A stretch of DNA of 64,000 nt, from contig NC_035171.2 of the NCBI RefSeq assembly GCF_001659605.2, forward strand, positions 23,973,825 through 24,037,824, read 5' to 3'. Below the pieces are notes generated by a model. That model worked only from the letters and a program-made list of their open reading frames with translations. It was not told where the DNA came from and searched no databases. Made by a program: the position numbers and the translations under genes. Origin of the DNA: Manihot esculenta (taxonomy: Eukaryota > Streptophyta > Magnoliopsida > Malpighiales > Euphorbiaceae). Shown here in pieces: positions 32,137-44,395 of the stretch. Positions within the stretch are counted from its first letter, which is position 1. Each line of letters begins with the position of its first letter.

Positions 32137-34446
32137 TGTAATACCCGGCTAGACTCCGGTATCGGAATTCCTACCGTCCGGTGGAATTTCGGATGTCGGA
32201 AGCCTCTAGAAGGGTAAAATCATGTTTTATAAATGTTTTCATGTATTTTAATGTTTTAAAGAATGTTTTTAAATGAGTTTTTGCATGAAAATTCTCTAAG
32301 GAAAAACCCAGGTTCGGCCGCCGAAAGTTAGGATTCGGCCGCCGAACGTGCATGCATGCGGAGGCACGTTAGGCCCCCGAAAGTATGAGTGAGGGAAATG
32401 CAGGTTCGGCCGCCGAACCTAATGTTCGGCCGCCGAACATTGCATGGATACGGAGGCACTTTCGGCCCCCGAACGTGGTCTGGCCAGCCACTATAAAAGG
32501 GTCCCTTAGGATCGCACGGGCGAGCTTTTTCTCCCCCGTTGTCGGCCAAGGTGAGTCTCCGCCGCTCCTCCCTCAATCTTGAGTGTTTCCTCTAGATCTT
32601 TCATGGTTTTAACAAGTTTATAACTTTGTTTTGAAGATTTGTGAGCTTTGAGCAAGTTTTGAGCAAGTTTTGAGTGCTTGGAGGTTCAAAGAGCTTAATC
32701 TCTCCATCTCCAAGCTAGGATCACTTTCCTCTCGTTTCTTCAAGAGGTGAGGGTCGATCTTGAACCCTTTTTATGTTTTAAACAAGTTTTAAGTAAGATC
32801 TATGGGTAGAAATGCATGTTAGGACATATGTTGAGTTTATGGGTTTTGATGATGTTTTGGGCATTGTGGCTCATGTTTGTGTGTTTGAAGTGTTGTAGAT
32901 GGGGTATATATTAGTATGAGGCCCCTAGGAATGTTTATGCATGTTTTGGAGCTAGTTTGTGCATGATTTGAGGATTTGGGAGGCAAGAGGTTCGTTTGAA
33001 CCAAGTTTCTGCCCGTTTGGCAGAAACCAGGTTCGGCAGCCGAAGGGAGTTTCGGCCGCCGAACCCCCTTTTGTGGAGGCAGCATTCGGCTGCCGAAGTT
33101 GCCCCCGAAAAGAGACTTTCGTCTCTGTCTGGGACTTTCGGCCGCCGAAGGTGCCGCCGAAAGTGCCTGACTTTCGGATCTGTCCAGGACTTTCGGCCGC
33201 CGAAGGTGCCGCCGAAAGTGCCCTGTTCAGCCATTTCATGCATGTTCTTCTATGAGTATTTCATGATGTTTTAGGGGGTTTTTGGGGAGTTGTTTATGAG
33301 TTGTTTAGAGTATGTTTGGTACCTCACTGGAGTCCACCTGTGTAGGATCGGACCCGAGGAACCAAGGTGTTTAGCAGTGTCAGCCGTTCAGAGTCGGTAT
33401 AGAGCTAATCTCAGGTGAGTAGAACTAACCCTAATGTTTTAAATTAAGAAATTAAATGTTTTTAGAGCATGATCCATGCATCATAAAATGCCATGATATG
33501 TATTAGGTTGTTTTGCATTAGAACCCACGAATATGATGCATTGCATAATATATGTTGTTGATGTGGATGGATTTTGGACGATCCTTAGCCCCCAATATGA
33601 GATGAGAAGATATGATATGATATGCCATGGAATGACATGAGAGAGATAGACCAGGTGTGGCCTAATCGCCCCTGGTAAAATGTTATATGGAAGAGTAGAC
33701 CAGGCGTGGCCTAATCGCCCCTGGCATAGTTGGACACGTTATGATCTGAGTTAAATAAGTGAATACTAGGTGTGGCCTCATCGCCCCTGGTACAGTTGGA
33801 CATATTACGATATGTAGAGGGCTATTGGTGACAAATTCATCCTTGACGTGATATGTTTGTGTTGTGGTGCATTTCATAATAGCATGATTTATAACCTGTT
33901 TTTGTATAGTTCTGCTCACTGGGCTTTTTAGCTCACCCCTCTCCCCTAACCCCAGTTTTGCAGGGTTCCCAGATAGCAGGAAGTCGTCAAGGGTAAAGTC
34001 TAAGGCTATGGTCTATTTTATGTAATAGTTAGAAAGTGGACATGATAATTTGTAAAGTGATGTAAAGTTAAATAGTCATGATTTGTATAATGATTTTGAG
34101 TTTTAGAAATTGTGCTTGATCCTATTGTTACTGTTATCCCATTTATACATGATCTTCGATACTTTATGATGTTTATGTAAACCAACTCAACACAGGTTAT
34201 GTCACCCTTGAGGTGTTGATGAAACCCCATAGAGGGATTAATGTTTATGATTGTGCTGTGCATATGTACAGGTTGAGTTTGGTGTATGAAGGGAAAGAAA
34301 AGTTTATTTCTTTTTTGCATGTCTGTTGATCATGTATGGGATTATACAGGTTTACAGGTTTTATGTCAGGCTTGCTACGGGTCCCGGCGGCCTTATGTCG
34401 ATCCGGATCCTAGCGCCGGTAGCGGTCCGATTTTCGGGTCGTTACA
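32137..34446 (+). repeat. LTR 3 of array C
   Basis: 2310 bp, ends at GTTACA before the duplication CTGGG (34447-34451). The open frame that starts at 34326 begins inside this LTR and runs by chance into B pol; its first 42 codons are not element protein. Confidence 0.92.
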
Positions 34447-34451
34447 CTGGG

Positions 34452-37400
34452 ACTAACACATGTTTCAGATGTGGACAGGAGGGACACATGGCTCGGGATT
34501 GTCCTAGAGCACCTTTTATGGGCCAGCCCCAGCAGATAGCTTCTGGTAGTGTGGCACAGCCAGCAGTTCCAGCCACAACTCAGGGCAGTGGCAGAGGTAG
34601 AGGGAGAGGGGCAGCCTCTTCTTCTGGTTCCCGAGGTGAAGGTCCATCAGCTCTAGCCAGGATCTTCACCATGACACAGCAGGAGGCTAACACATCCAAC
34701 ACCGTGGTGTCAGGTAATCTCGTCATTGGGTGTTCTGATGTGTATGCATTAATGGACCCGGGTGCATCTCATTCATTTATTGCTCCGAGAGCCGTTGAGA
34801 GGTTGGGTCTGATAGTCTCTGGGTTAGAGTGTCCCCTATGGGTCAGTGGACCCAAGTGTGACCCGTCAGTGGCAGTGTCAGTCTGCCAGTACAGTCCAGT
34901 TTTTGTAGAGGGAAGATGCCTCTCCGCCGACCTTGTGGTTCTAGATTTGACAGACTTTGACGTCATTCTAGGGATGGATTGGTTATCTACCCATGGTGCT
35001 ACCTTGGATTGCAGGGACAAGGTAGTCAAGTTCAGAGATCAGGACGGGTCAGAGGTCGTCTTCAGAGGAGACAAGAGGGGTACACCTAGAGGTCTGATAT
35101 CAGCTCTTCAGGCTCGTAGGTTGCTTAGGAAGGGATGTCAGGGGTACTTAGCTCATGTGAGAGAGCTAGACAGTCAGGTCAGGGAGCCAGCCTCGGTGCC
35201 AGTTGTCAGAGAGTTTCAGGATGTCTTTCCTGATGAACTTCCAGGTTTACCACCTGCTAGGGAGATAGAGTTCGAGATAGAGTTGGTACCTGGAGCTAGA
35301 CCGATCTCTATCCCTCCCTACAGGATGGCCCCAGCAGAGTTAAAGGAGTTAAAAGAGCAATTGCAGGAGCTGGTAGAAAAGGGTTTCATCCGACAGAGTA
35401 CCTCACCTTGGGGTGCTCCGGTCTTGTTTGTGAGGAAGAAGGATGGATCCCTTAGACTTTGTATCGACTACAGGCAGTTGAACAAAGTCACTACCAAGAA
35501 TAGGTACCCATTGCCAAGGATCGATGATCTATTCGACCAGCTAGCCGGAGCAGGTTGTTTCTCCAAAATAGATCTAAGATCGGGGTACCATCAGCTAAGG
35601 ATAAGGGATGAGGATGTGCCGAAGACAGCCTTCAGGACCAGATATGGGCATTTTGAGTTCCTTGTAATGCCGTTCGGGTTAACCAACGCCCCTGCAGCAT
35701 TCATGGATCTCATGAACAGAGTGTTTAATCAATACCTGGATCACTTTGTTATTGTCTTTATAGATGATATCTTAGTGTATTCCAGGAATGCAGAGGAGCA
35801 TGCCCATCATCTGCGGTTGGTCTTGCAGACTTTGAGGGAACATGGCTTGTATGCCAAGTTCTCTAAATGTGAGTTCTGGCTGAGGAGCATTTCGTTCTTG
35901 GGGCATGTAGTGTCAGAGAATGGTATTGAGGTAGATCCCAAGAAGACAGAAACTGTGGCTAACTGGCCTAGACCCACTTCAGTGACAGAGATTAGAAGTT
36001 TCTTGGGTTTGGCAGGTTACTACAGGAGGTTCGTTCAGGACTTCTCAAAAATAGCAGCTCCTCTAACCAGACTAACCAGGAAGGGTCAGAAGTTTCTGTG
36101 GACCGACCAGTGCGAGGAGAGTTTCGAAGAGCTTAAGAAGAAGTTGACTTCAGCACCAGTGTTAGCTCTGCCATCTAGTGGAGAGGACTTTACAGTCTTT
36201 TGTGATGCGTCCCGTGTGGGACTGGGTTGTGTACTGATGCAGAATGAGAAGGTGATTGCTTATGCTTCTAGGCAGCTGAAGAAGCATGAGTTGAATTACC
36301 CCACACACGACCTTGAGATGGCAGCAGTAATCTTTGCACTCAAGATGTGGAGGCATTACCTCTATGGAGTGAAATGTGAGATCTTTACAGATCATAAGAG
36401 CCTGCAGTACATCTTGAGTCAGAGGGATTTGAATTTGAGACAGAGGAGATGGGTGGAGCTGCTGAGTGACTATGATTGCAAGATTCAGTACCATCCGGGT
36501 AAGGCGAATGTTGTGGCAGACGCCTTAAGCCGGAAATCACTCGGTAGTTTATCCCACATATCGGCAGAGAGGAGGCCAGTGGTGAAGGAGTTCTATAAGC
36601 TTATTGAGGAAGGTCTACAGATGGAGTTATCTGGTACAGGTGCCTTGGTGGCCCAGATGAGAGTGGCACCCGTGTTTCTAGAGCAGGTGGCTCAGAAACA
36701 GCATGAGGACCCGGAGTTAGTAAAGATTGCCAGGACTGTTCAGTCAGGCAATGATAACGAGTATAGATTCGACAGTAAGGGGATCCTCCGCTATGGGAGC
36801 AAACTATGTGTACCAGATGACATTGGGCTAAAAGGAGACATTATGAGAGAAGCTCATAATGCGAGATACAGCATTCACCCCGGAGCCACCAAGATGTATC
36901 AAGATTTGAAGAAAGTTTATTGGTGGCCAGCGATGAAGAAAGAAGTGGCACAGTTTGTGTCCGCCTGCGAAGTGTGTCAGAGGGTGAAGCTGGAACATCA
37001 GAAGCCGGCTGGAATGCTTAACCCGCTACCTATTCCAGAGTGGAAATGGGAGAATATAGCTATGGACTTCGTAGTGGGGTTACCGGCGACGTCCAACAGA
37101 TTGGACTCCATATGGGTGATTGTGGACAGACTCACCAAATCTGCTCACTTCATCCCTGTCAGGAGTGGCTACTCTGTGGACAAGTTGGCGCAGGTATATG
37201 TGGATGAGATCGTCAGGTTACATGGGGTTCCTGTTTCGATAGTGTCGGATAGAGGGCCCCAGTTCACCTCCAGATTTTGGCGGAGTCTGCAGAATGCCAT
37301 GGGTACTAGGTTGGATTTCAGTACTGCCTTCCACCCCCAGACCGACGGACAGTCAGAAAGGACCATCCAGACTATCGAGGATATGCTCAGAATGTGTGTA

Positions 37401-38099
37401 CTGGACTTTGGCGGTTCTTGGAGGCAGCATCTACCTTTGGTGGAGTTTGCCTACAACAACAGCCATCATGCTAGCATCGGGATGGCTCCATATGAAGCTT
37501 TATATGGGAGGAAGTGCAGGTCACCTGTTTGCTGGGAGGAAGTTGGAGAAAAGGTCTTGGCAGGGCCTGAGCTAGTACAGATTACCAGCAGGGTGGTACC
37601 CATAATTAGAGAGAGGATCAAGACTGCTGCAAGCAGACAGAAGAGCTATGCAGACGTCCGCAGAAGACAGTTAGAGTTTCAAGAGGGGGAGTTGGTATTG
37701 CTCAAGGTGTCTCCAATGAAGGGAGTGGTTCGCTTCGGGAAGAAAGGTAAACTAGCCCCACGATACATCGGACCCTTTGAGATCTTGCAAAGGATTGGGA
37801 ATGTGTCGTACAAGCTGGATTTACCTGCTTCGATGGAGAGAATCCATCCGGTTTTCCATGTTTCAATGTTGAGGAAGTTTGTGTCAGATCCGAGCAAGGT
37901 TCTTAGTGAGCCTGATGTGGAGGTCCAAGAGGATCTCACCTATGTTGAACAGCCAGTGCGGATCATAGACACCCAGATCAGAAAGTTAAGAAACAAGGAA
38001 ATCCCGATGGTGAAAGTCCTATGGAACCACCACAACTTGGAAGAATGCACTTGGGAGACACGGGAGTCCATGCTCCAGCAATACCCTCATCTCTTTTAA
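34452..38099 (+). CDS. pol: Element B gag-pol, 3' part (second knuckle, protease, RT, RNase H, integrase, chromodomain-like end)
   Basis: 1215 codons, no stop until 38097-38099, in register with gag at 17627-18958. In order: knuckle [14 protein letters not shown] (34461); protease [11 protein letters not shown] with Asp codon 34755; reverse transcriptase [17 protein letters not shown] (near 35427) and FIDD (35757-35768); RNase H FCDAS (near 36200) to DALSRKS; integrase His/Cys motif (about 36850-36980); catalytic Asp 37065, Asp 37248 and Glu 37356 codons, spacing D-60-D-35-E; GPF-type module [16 protein letters not shown]; and a C-terminal [17 protein letters not shown], the remnant chromodomain type of Tekay/Del chromoviruses. 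The enzymes process Gag, copy the RNA and insert the DNA. No lesion is visible apart from the C insertion. Activity is inference. Confidence 0.93.
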   Translation, partial: TNTCFRCGQEGHMARDCPRAPFMGQPQQIASGSVAQPAVPATTQGSGRGRGRGAASSSGSRGEGPSALARIFTMTQQEANTSNTVVSGNLVIGCSDVYALMDPGASHSFIAPRAVERLGLIVSGLECPLWVSGPKCDPSVAVSVCQYSPVFVEGRCLSADLVVLDLTDFDVILGMDWLSTHGATLDCRDKVVKFRDQDGSEVVFRGDKRGTPRGLISALQARRLLRKGCQGYLAHVRELDSQVREPASVPVVREFQDVFPDELPGLPPAREIEFEIELVPGARPISIPPYRMAPAELKELKEQLQELVEKGFIRQSTSPWGAPVLFVRKKDGSLRLCIDYRQLNKVTTKNRYPLPRIDDLFDQLAGAGCFSKIDLRSGYHQLRIRDEDVPKTAFRTRYGHFEFLVMPFGLTNAPAAFMDLMNRVFNQYLDHFVIVFIDDILVYSRNAEEHAHHLRLVLQTLREHGLYAKFSKCEFWLRSISFLGHVVSENGIEVDPKKTETVANWPRPTSVTEIRSFLGLAGYYRRFVQDFSKIAAPLTRLTRKGQKFLWTDQCEESFEELKKKLTSAPVLALPSSGEDFTVFCDASRVGLGCVLMQNEKVIAYASRQLKKHELNYPTHDLEMAAVIFALKMWRHYLYGVKCEIFTDHKSLQYILSQRDLNLRQRRWVELLSDYDCKIQYHPGKANVVADALSRKSLGSLSHISAERRPVVKEFYKLIEEGLQMELSGTGALVAQMRVAPVFLEQVAQKQHEDPELVKIARTVQSGNDNEYRFDSKGILRYGSKLCVPDDIGLKGDIMREAHNARYSIHPGATKMYQDLKKVYWWPAMKKEVAQFVSACEVCQRVKLEHQKPAGMLNPLPIPEWKWENIAMDFVVGLPATSNRLDSIWVIVDRLTKSAHFIPVRSGYSVDKLAQVYVDEIVRLHGVPVSIVSDRGPQFTSRFWRSLQNAMGTRLDFSTAFHPQTDGQSERTIQTIEDMLRMCVLDFGGSWRQHLPLVEFAYNNSHHASIGMAPYEALYGRKCRSPVCWEEVGEKVLAGPELVQITSRVVPIIRERIKTAASRQKSYADVRRRQLEFQEGELVLLKVSPMKGVVRFGKKGKLAPRYIGPFEILQRIGNVSYKLDLPASMERIHPVFHVSMLRKFVSDPSKVLSEPDVEVQEDLTYVEQPVRIIDTQIRKLRNKEIPMVKVLWNHHNLEECTWETRESMLQQYPHLF

Positions 38100-38166
38100 G
38101 GTTAGATCCCTATGTGTTTATGTGCTTATATATGTTGTGTTGTTTACTATGCATGTGCTAGTTGAG

Positions 38167-38203
38167 GAACATTCGGGGACGAATGTTCTTAAGGGGGGGA
38201 GAA
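38167..38203 (+). promoter_or_regulatory. Palindrome and polypurine tract of element B
   Basis: GAACATTCG (38167-38175), loop GGGA, CGAATGTTC (38180-38188), then AAGGGGGGGAGAA to the LTR start at 38204. The polypurine tract primes plus-strand synthesis. The stem is conserved in A (44358-44379) and C. Confidence 0.82.
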
Positions 38204-40522
38204 TGTAATACCCGGCTAGACTCCGGTATCGGAATTCCTACCGTCCGGTGGAATCTCGGATGTCGGAGACCTCTAGAAGGGTAGAGGCATGTTTTATAAA
38301 ATGTTTTCATGTATTTTAATGTTTTAAAGTATGAAACTAAATGAGTTTTTGCATGAAAATAGCATTGGAGGAAAACCCAGGTTCGGCCGCCGAAAGTCAA
38401 GTTCGGCCGCCGAACATGCATGCGTTTTGGAGGCACGTTAGGCCCCCGAAAGCATGAGTTAGGGAAGTTCAGGTTCGGCCGCCGAAAGTCAAGTTCGGCC
38501 GCCGAACATTTGCATGGATGCGGAGGCACATTCGGCCCCCGAACGTGGCCTGGCCAGCCACTATATAAGGGGCACTTAGCCGAAATGGGCGAGCTTTCTC
38601 CCATTTTCGGCCACAGCAAGCTTCCGACTTTCCCTTTGCAAACCTAGTGTTCTTCCTCCAAATCCCCACCATTTTTCTTGAGTTTTAAACTCACATTGCA
38701 AGTTTTGAACGTTTAAACCAAGTTTTGGAGCTTTGGGAACTCAGGAGCTCATTTTCGTGGATCTCCAAGTTTAGGTCGTCTCCCTCTCGATCTTCAAGAG
38801 GTAAGAGCCGATCTTAAGCTCCTTATGTGTTTTCAATAAGTTTTATGCTAGATCGATGGGTAGAAATGCATGTTAGGTTATATGTGGAGTTATAGGTTAA
38901 TCTTGATGTCTTGGACAATGTATGTTGTTTTTGTGTGTTTGAAGTGTTGTAGTTGGGGTATTTGATGTTTTGAGGCCCCTAGGAACTTGTATGCATGTTT
39001 TAACTGAGGTATATGCATGATTGGTGAGTTTGGAGGCGAAATTGCATTTGGGAGCCAAGTTTCTGCCCTTCGGCAGAAACCAGGTTCGGCAGCCGAAGGC
39101 ACTTTCGGCCGCCGAACATGGCTGGTGAGGCAGGCCTTTCGGCTGCCGAAGTTGCCCCCGAAGGGAGACTTTCGTCTCTGTCTGGGACTTTCGGTCGCCG
39201 AAGGTGCCGCCGAACATGCATGAGTTTCGTCTCTGTCTGGGAGTTTCGGCCGCCGAAGGTGCCGCCGAACCTGCCTGACTTTCGGCTCTGGAGGGACTTT
39301 CGGCCGCCGAACCTGCCGCCGAAAGTGCCCTGTCCAGCCATTTCTTGCATGTTGTTATGTGATTGTTTCATGATGTTTTAGGGGGTTTTTTGGGGAGTAT
39401 ATTAGAGTTATGTTTATGTATGTTTGGTCCCTCATTGGAGTCCACCTGTGTAGGTTCGGACCCGAGGAACCGAGGACCCCAGCAGTGAGCCAGCTGCTAC
39501 AGAGTTTGTCAGAGCTAGCCAGAGGTGAGTGGAATAAACCTTAAGTTTTAAATAAATGAAATATGAATTTTGAGCATGATCCATGCATCATGAATGCCAT
39601 GAGATATAATAGGTTGCTTGCATTAGTATTCACGAATATGTTGCATTGCATTTATGATATTAATGTTGATGTGGATTGGTTATTGGATGATCCTTTAGTC
39701 CTCCTATGATATGATTGATGTTATGGTATGTTATGGTATGGAAGTCCAGGTTGTACCCATTCTACGTCCCTGGCACGATGTAAGAGAAAGTCCAGGTTGT
39801 ACCCATTCTACGTCCCTGGCACAGTTGGTCCATATGATATGTTATGATAAGGGAAAGACCGGTTGACCCATTCTACGTCCCGGCACAGTTGGACCTATGT
39901 AGAGGACTATAGGTGACAATACCATCCGAGATGTGATTTGTTGTGATGTGTTGCATTCCATGAAAGCATAAAATTTTAAAATAATGTTTTATACTATTCT
40001 GCTCACTGGGCTTTGTAGCTCACCCCTCTCCCCTAACCCCAGATGTGCAGGTACAGGGTAGATCAGAAGGTTAGCCAGAGTTTTGAAGTATGTCTTATGT
40101 ATGTAATAGTTAGTATGTGGACATGACAATTGATGAAATGTAAAAATATTCAGAATGTTATGTAATGAGGTTATTGAGGATAGAGTTGTGCTTGACCATA
40201 ATGTATTGTTAATCCCTTTTGTCTATACATGATCTTATGTTATGATGTTTATGTAAACTAACTCAACACAGGCTGTTTTGCCTTTAAGGCTTGATGAGAT
40301 CCCACAGAGGGACTATGTTATGTATATGATCAGAGTATGTACAGGTTGAGTTAGTTGATGACAGTATGTATGAGGAAAAGTTTTAATTTTGATGCATGTT
40401 GTTGATCATGTACGGGATTATACAGGTTTACAGGTTATATGTCAGGCTTGCTACGGGTCCCGGCGGCCTTAAGTCGACCCGGATCCTAGCGCCAGTAGCG
40501 GTCCGATTTTCGGATCGTTACA
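38204..40522 (+). repeat. 3' LTR of element B
   Basis: 2319 bp, the same length as the 5' LTR. It ends CGGATCGTTACA where the partner has CGGGTCGTTACA. Differences from the partner are mainly C/T and G/A changes, several in the GC-rich motifs. Confidence 0.92.
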
Positions 40523-40527
40523 CCTAG

Positions 40528-42024
40528 AAGGTCTTTTGATGCAGGTCGGAGGAGATCAGTTCATGAAGGTATGTCAGCGGATGTGATGGAAACAGAGGAG
40601 GATAACCAGAGAAGAGATAGTAGTTTGGGCATGAGTATGTCAGTAGAGGATATGGGAGAGTCCCAAGGAGGCACTCAGGCCTCGGGCTTTGTTCCACCAC
40701 AGTACCCACCCTACCGCAAGGGCCAGGGTATCCGATGGGAGGTACATCGGATTTCTTTAGCCATAACCCATATCCCACCTTTATGCCCTATCCTCCCTTT
40801 TACCCACAGTACCCCATGTTTCCATCCTCACCCTTTTTCCCAGGTCCAGCAAACCTTAACCCAGGGGATGTTGCACCTCCTCCTCCACCAGCAGAACCAA
40901 TAGTCCCTGATGTCCAGATACCCAAACCTGGTTCGTCAATTGGGGGTAAAGTAAAGATGACAGATTATCTCAAGTTGGATGCCCCCAAGTTTGAAGCAGG
41001 CGATGACCCTTTTGAGTACCTCAGAACAGTAAAGATGATAACAGATGAGCTAGGAGCAAGTGACAGTAGAGCCATTCAGATGGCAGGGTTCACATTGAAA
41101 TGCAAGAAGGCAAGGGAGTGGTTCAAAAACTATGTGGACCCAAGGTTGGAGAGCTTATCCTGGGAGCAGTTTGCCAATGAGTTTGCAGGATGGGCTTTTC
41201 CAGATAGTTCCAGAGAACTGAAGATGATTGAGTTTGAGCAGCTAAGGCAGACGGAAGAGATGAGCGTAGATGAGTTTACGGACAGGTTCCTGGAGCTGTT
41301 GCCGGTTGCAGGACAAGGTCTTGACACAGACCTGAAGAAGTCTAGGAGATATGTTATGAAGCTTCACTCCAGGTATTCCTCGTTGGTTCAATCAGCAGAA
41401 AGGGAGAGCTTCCATGCTATAGTGGATATGGCACGGAGAATGGAGGCTAGTGCCATTATCCAAGGGACAGTTAAACAGTACGTGGCACAGTCTTCGGGTT
41501 CCAAACTCCCGGGGACAAGTGATGTTAATCTCTCCCCTCTAAGCGAGGCTGTCACAAAAAGTAAGAAGGGAGACAGAGGTCTCAGAAGATCAAAGAAGAA
41601 CAAGTTCTGGAATCGGATAAAGTCTGGTCTGGGATTAGGAGGAGGCTCGGGCTCAGGCACAGAGGTTGCAGAGTGTGCAAGGTGCTGTCGGCCGCACAAG
41701 GGAGTCTATCGGTTTGGGACTACAGCATGTTACAGATGCGGCCAGGAGGGGCACATAGCTCGAGAGTGCCCTAAGGCAGCTTTTATGACACCGTCCCATC
41801 AGACAACTCCAGGCAGTATGGTACAGCCATCAGCTCCAGTCATGTTTCAGGGCAGTGGTAGAGGCGAAGACAGGGGGACAGCCCCTTCTTCAGCAGGTTC
41901 CCGTGGGGAAGGTCCATCAGCTCCAGCGCGGATCTTCGCCATGACCCAGCAGGAGGCTAACACATCGAACCCGATGGGATCAGGTAATCTCACTCTTTTA
42001 TGTTTGATGTGTATGCTTTTATGA
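40528..42024 (+). pseudogene. Element A gag, 3' part (one frameshift)
   Basis: Continues the frame from 15038. Compared with C gag it lacks one C in a CCCGC run near 40715, which shifts the frame at YPPY. The correct frame reopens by 40735 (MGGTSDFFSHNPYP) and stays open through the Gag core (REWFKNYVDPRLES), ARCCRPHKGV, the knuckle CYRCGQEGHIAREC and RIFAMTQQEA to a stop at 42022-42024. The first Cys/His motif has Cys where C and B have Gly, and its last Cys is Tyr. A thus had the same gag-only layout as C and later acquired a frameshift. Confidence 0.85.
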
Positions 42025-44357
42025 ACCCTGATGTTTCTCTTTTCTTGTTGCTTGTGAGCCCTTGTGAGGTTGGGTTGATAGCTTATGAGTTAGAGTATTC
42101 CCTTGGGGTCAGTGTACCCAAGTGTGATCCATCTGTGGCAGAGTCAGACTGCCGGTATAGTCAGAGTTTGTGTTGTGAGTAGATGCCTTCCAGCTGACCT
42201 AGCGGTTCTAGATTTGACTATTTGACATCATTCTAGGGTTGGATTGGTTCTTCTACTAGTGGCACTACCTAGTCTGCAGAGACAAGGTAGTCAGGTTCAG
42301 AGGTCAGGATGGATCAGAGGTAGTCCTTAGAGGGGACATAATAGGGATAACTAGAGGTTCAGTATCAACCCTATAGGCTCGTAGGTTGTTCAGGAAGAGT
42401 TGTCAGGGGTTCTAGCTCTTCAGAGAGAGTATAGCAGTCAGGTCAGGGAGCCCGCCTCAGTGCCCATTGTTAGAGAGTTTGGATGTGTCCCCAGACGAGT
42501 TCCCAGGACTATCACCTGTCAGGGAGATAGAGTTCAAAATAGAAGTAATGCATGGAAGTGGACCAATCTCTATTCCTCCCCACAGGATGGTATCAACAGA
42601 GTTAAAAGAGTTATAAGGATCAGTTGTAAGAGTTGGTAGTTAAGGGTTCCCATCTGACTGAGCACTTCGCCTTGGAGTGTTCCAGTGTTGATATGAGAAT
42701 GAAGGATGGATCCCTAGGACTTTGTGTCGACCACCAGTCGTTGAGCAAAGTCACTACTAGAACAAGTATTTGTTACCTTGGATCGACGATCTATTTTAAG
42801 CCAGCTAGCAGGAGCTAGTTGCCTTTCCAAGATAGATCTGAAGTCTAAGTACCATCAGTTAAGGTCAAGGAAGAAGATGTACAGAGAGCAGTGTTTAGAA
42901 CCAGATATGGGCACTATGAGTTCCTAGGAATGTCGTTCGGGTTAATGAACGCCCCTACATCATTCATGGATCTCATAAGCAGAGTTTTAGTCGGTTTCTG
43001 GATCACTCCGTTATTGTCTTCATTGACGGTATCTCGACGAATTCCAGAAATGCAGAAGAGTATGCCCATCATCTGAAATCAGAATTGCAGATCTTGAGAG
43101 AACATGGCTTGGATGCCTAGTTCTCCAATGTGAGTTCTGGTCGAGGAGCATATCCTTCTTGGGTCATGTGTGTCGGAGAAAGGAGAGTGAAGTAGACCTG
43201 AGAAAGTTGAAGTTGTAGCCGACTAGCCCAGGCCCATGGAAATGACAAAGATTAAGAACTTTTGGGTTGGGCAGGTTACCTAATGGAGGTTCATTTAGAA
43301 CTTCTCTATAGTTGCCGCTCCTATGGCCAGATGGATCAAGAAGAACCAGAGGGCTGTGTGGTCTACTCAGATTGAAGAGGGCTTTGAAAAGCCAAAGGAA
43401 ATGTCGATGTCAGCACCAGTGGTAGCTCTGTCCGCCAGCGATGGAGATTTCACAGTGTCCTGTGATGCGTCCCGTGTGGGACTAGGTGGGGTGTTAAGGT
43501 AGAGTGGTAGAATGATTGCTTATGCTTCTAGGTAGCTGAAGAAGCATGAGTTGAATCATCTTACACACGATCCAGAGATGGCAATGGTAATACTTGCACT
43601 CAAGATGTGGAGGCGATACCTGTATAAGGTATGAGGACAAATCCTTACAGATCGAAAGAGCTTGCAATACATCTTGAGTCAAGAGAGGAGAATCAGAGGC
43701 AGAGAAAAGGAGTAAGAGTTGCATAGTCAGAAAGAAAGGAATCAGAACTGCTGAGAGTCAGCAGGAGAGTTATGAAGTCGTCCGCAAGAGGCATGTAGAG
43801 TTTCAGAAGCGAGAAGAGTTTTGTCAGAGTGCGCAGCGGAAGCGTGTTGAGGTTCTCAAGGAAGTTGAGGTTTGCTGGAGGTGTCTCCTAAAGAAAGGGT
43901 GATTCGCTATGGGCGGAAGGGTAAATTAGCTCTCGGATACATTAGACCCTTTGAAATCCTGCAAAGGATTTGGGAATGCATCCCACGAGTTAGGTTTACC
44001 CACTTCAATGGAAGAGATCCATTTGTTTTTCCATGTTTCCACGATATATGAGTTAGTGTCGGGTCCGAGTGAGGTTCTTAAAGGAACCAGAGGTGGAGAC
44101 CGTAGAGGATCTCACCTATGTTGAGCAGCTAGTACGGACTGCAGACACACAAGTCAGAAAGTGTGGAAACAAGGAAATCCCGATGGTCAAAGCCCCTTAG
44201 AATCACCTTAAGATGAAAAGTTCACCGGGGAGACCGAGAGTTTATACTCCGGCAATGACCGTGTCTCTCTTTTAGAAGAGAGGTTTTTAGGTTTTGCTTG
44301 CTTGTTGCTTGCTTATGTATGTCTGATGCTATGTTTGAGTTGCCTGTTTGTTTGTTT
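42025..44357 (+). pseudogene. Decayed pol of element A
   Basis: Protease site reads NPDVS; reverse transcriptase motif reads FIDG at 43019-43030; the integrase His/Cys and DDE core is missing between ~43720 and 43730, so the frame jumps to the region after the core (GPY-type remnant near 43920). These lesions agree with C. A keeps a ~150 bp stretch near 43250-43390 that C has lost, so C is not simply a copy of A. Confidence 0.85.
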
Positions 44358-44395
44358 GAACATTCGAGGACGAATGTTCTTAAAGGGGGGAAGAA
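44358..44395 (+). promoter_or_regulatory. Palindrome and polypurine tract of element A
   Basis: GAACATTCG, loop AGGA, CGAATGTTC (44358-44379), then AAAGGGGGGAAGAA before the 3' LTR. Confidence 0.8.

Larger units (their letters stand above)
18959..34446 (+). mobile_element. Tandem array C: LTR-internal-LTR-internal-LTR (Tekay-type, non-autonomous)
   Basis: Three LTRs of 2310 bp (18959-21268, 25548-27857, 32137-34446) alternate with two 4279 bp internal regions (21269-25547 and 27858-32136), an exact period of 6589 bp. The whole array, not each unit, is flanked by the duplication CTGGG (18954-18958, 34447-34451), so one insertion was followed by amplification. All long frames in the two units have identical translations. 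The one difference I found is A at 18987 against G at 25576 and 32165. Each unit has a complete gag and a dead pol. Unequal recombination between LTRs explains the structure; an assembly error is a real alternative. Confidence 0.9.
15039..40522 (+). mobile_element. Ty3/gypsy (Tekay-type) element B, gag-pol complete, split by array C
   Basis: LTRs 15039-17357 and 38204-40522 are both 2319 bp. It is flanked by a perfect duplication CCTAG (15034-15038 and 40523-40527), inside the gag of A. Internal parts are 17358-18958 and 34452-38203. Without the C array the element would be ~10 kb, with one gag-pol frame, tRNA-Met primer site and polypurine tract. LTRs differ at about a dozen places by eye. 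It is the only element here with intact-looking enzyme motifs and so the best candidate for a formerly autonomous member. Confidence 0.93.

Noticed and set aside
34326..34451. Apparent N-terminus of the long pol frame starting [12 protein letters not shown]
   Set aside because: This part lies in LTR 3 of array C and the CTGGG duplication; the true upstream coding sequence of B is at 17627-18958.
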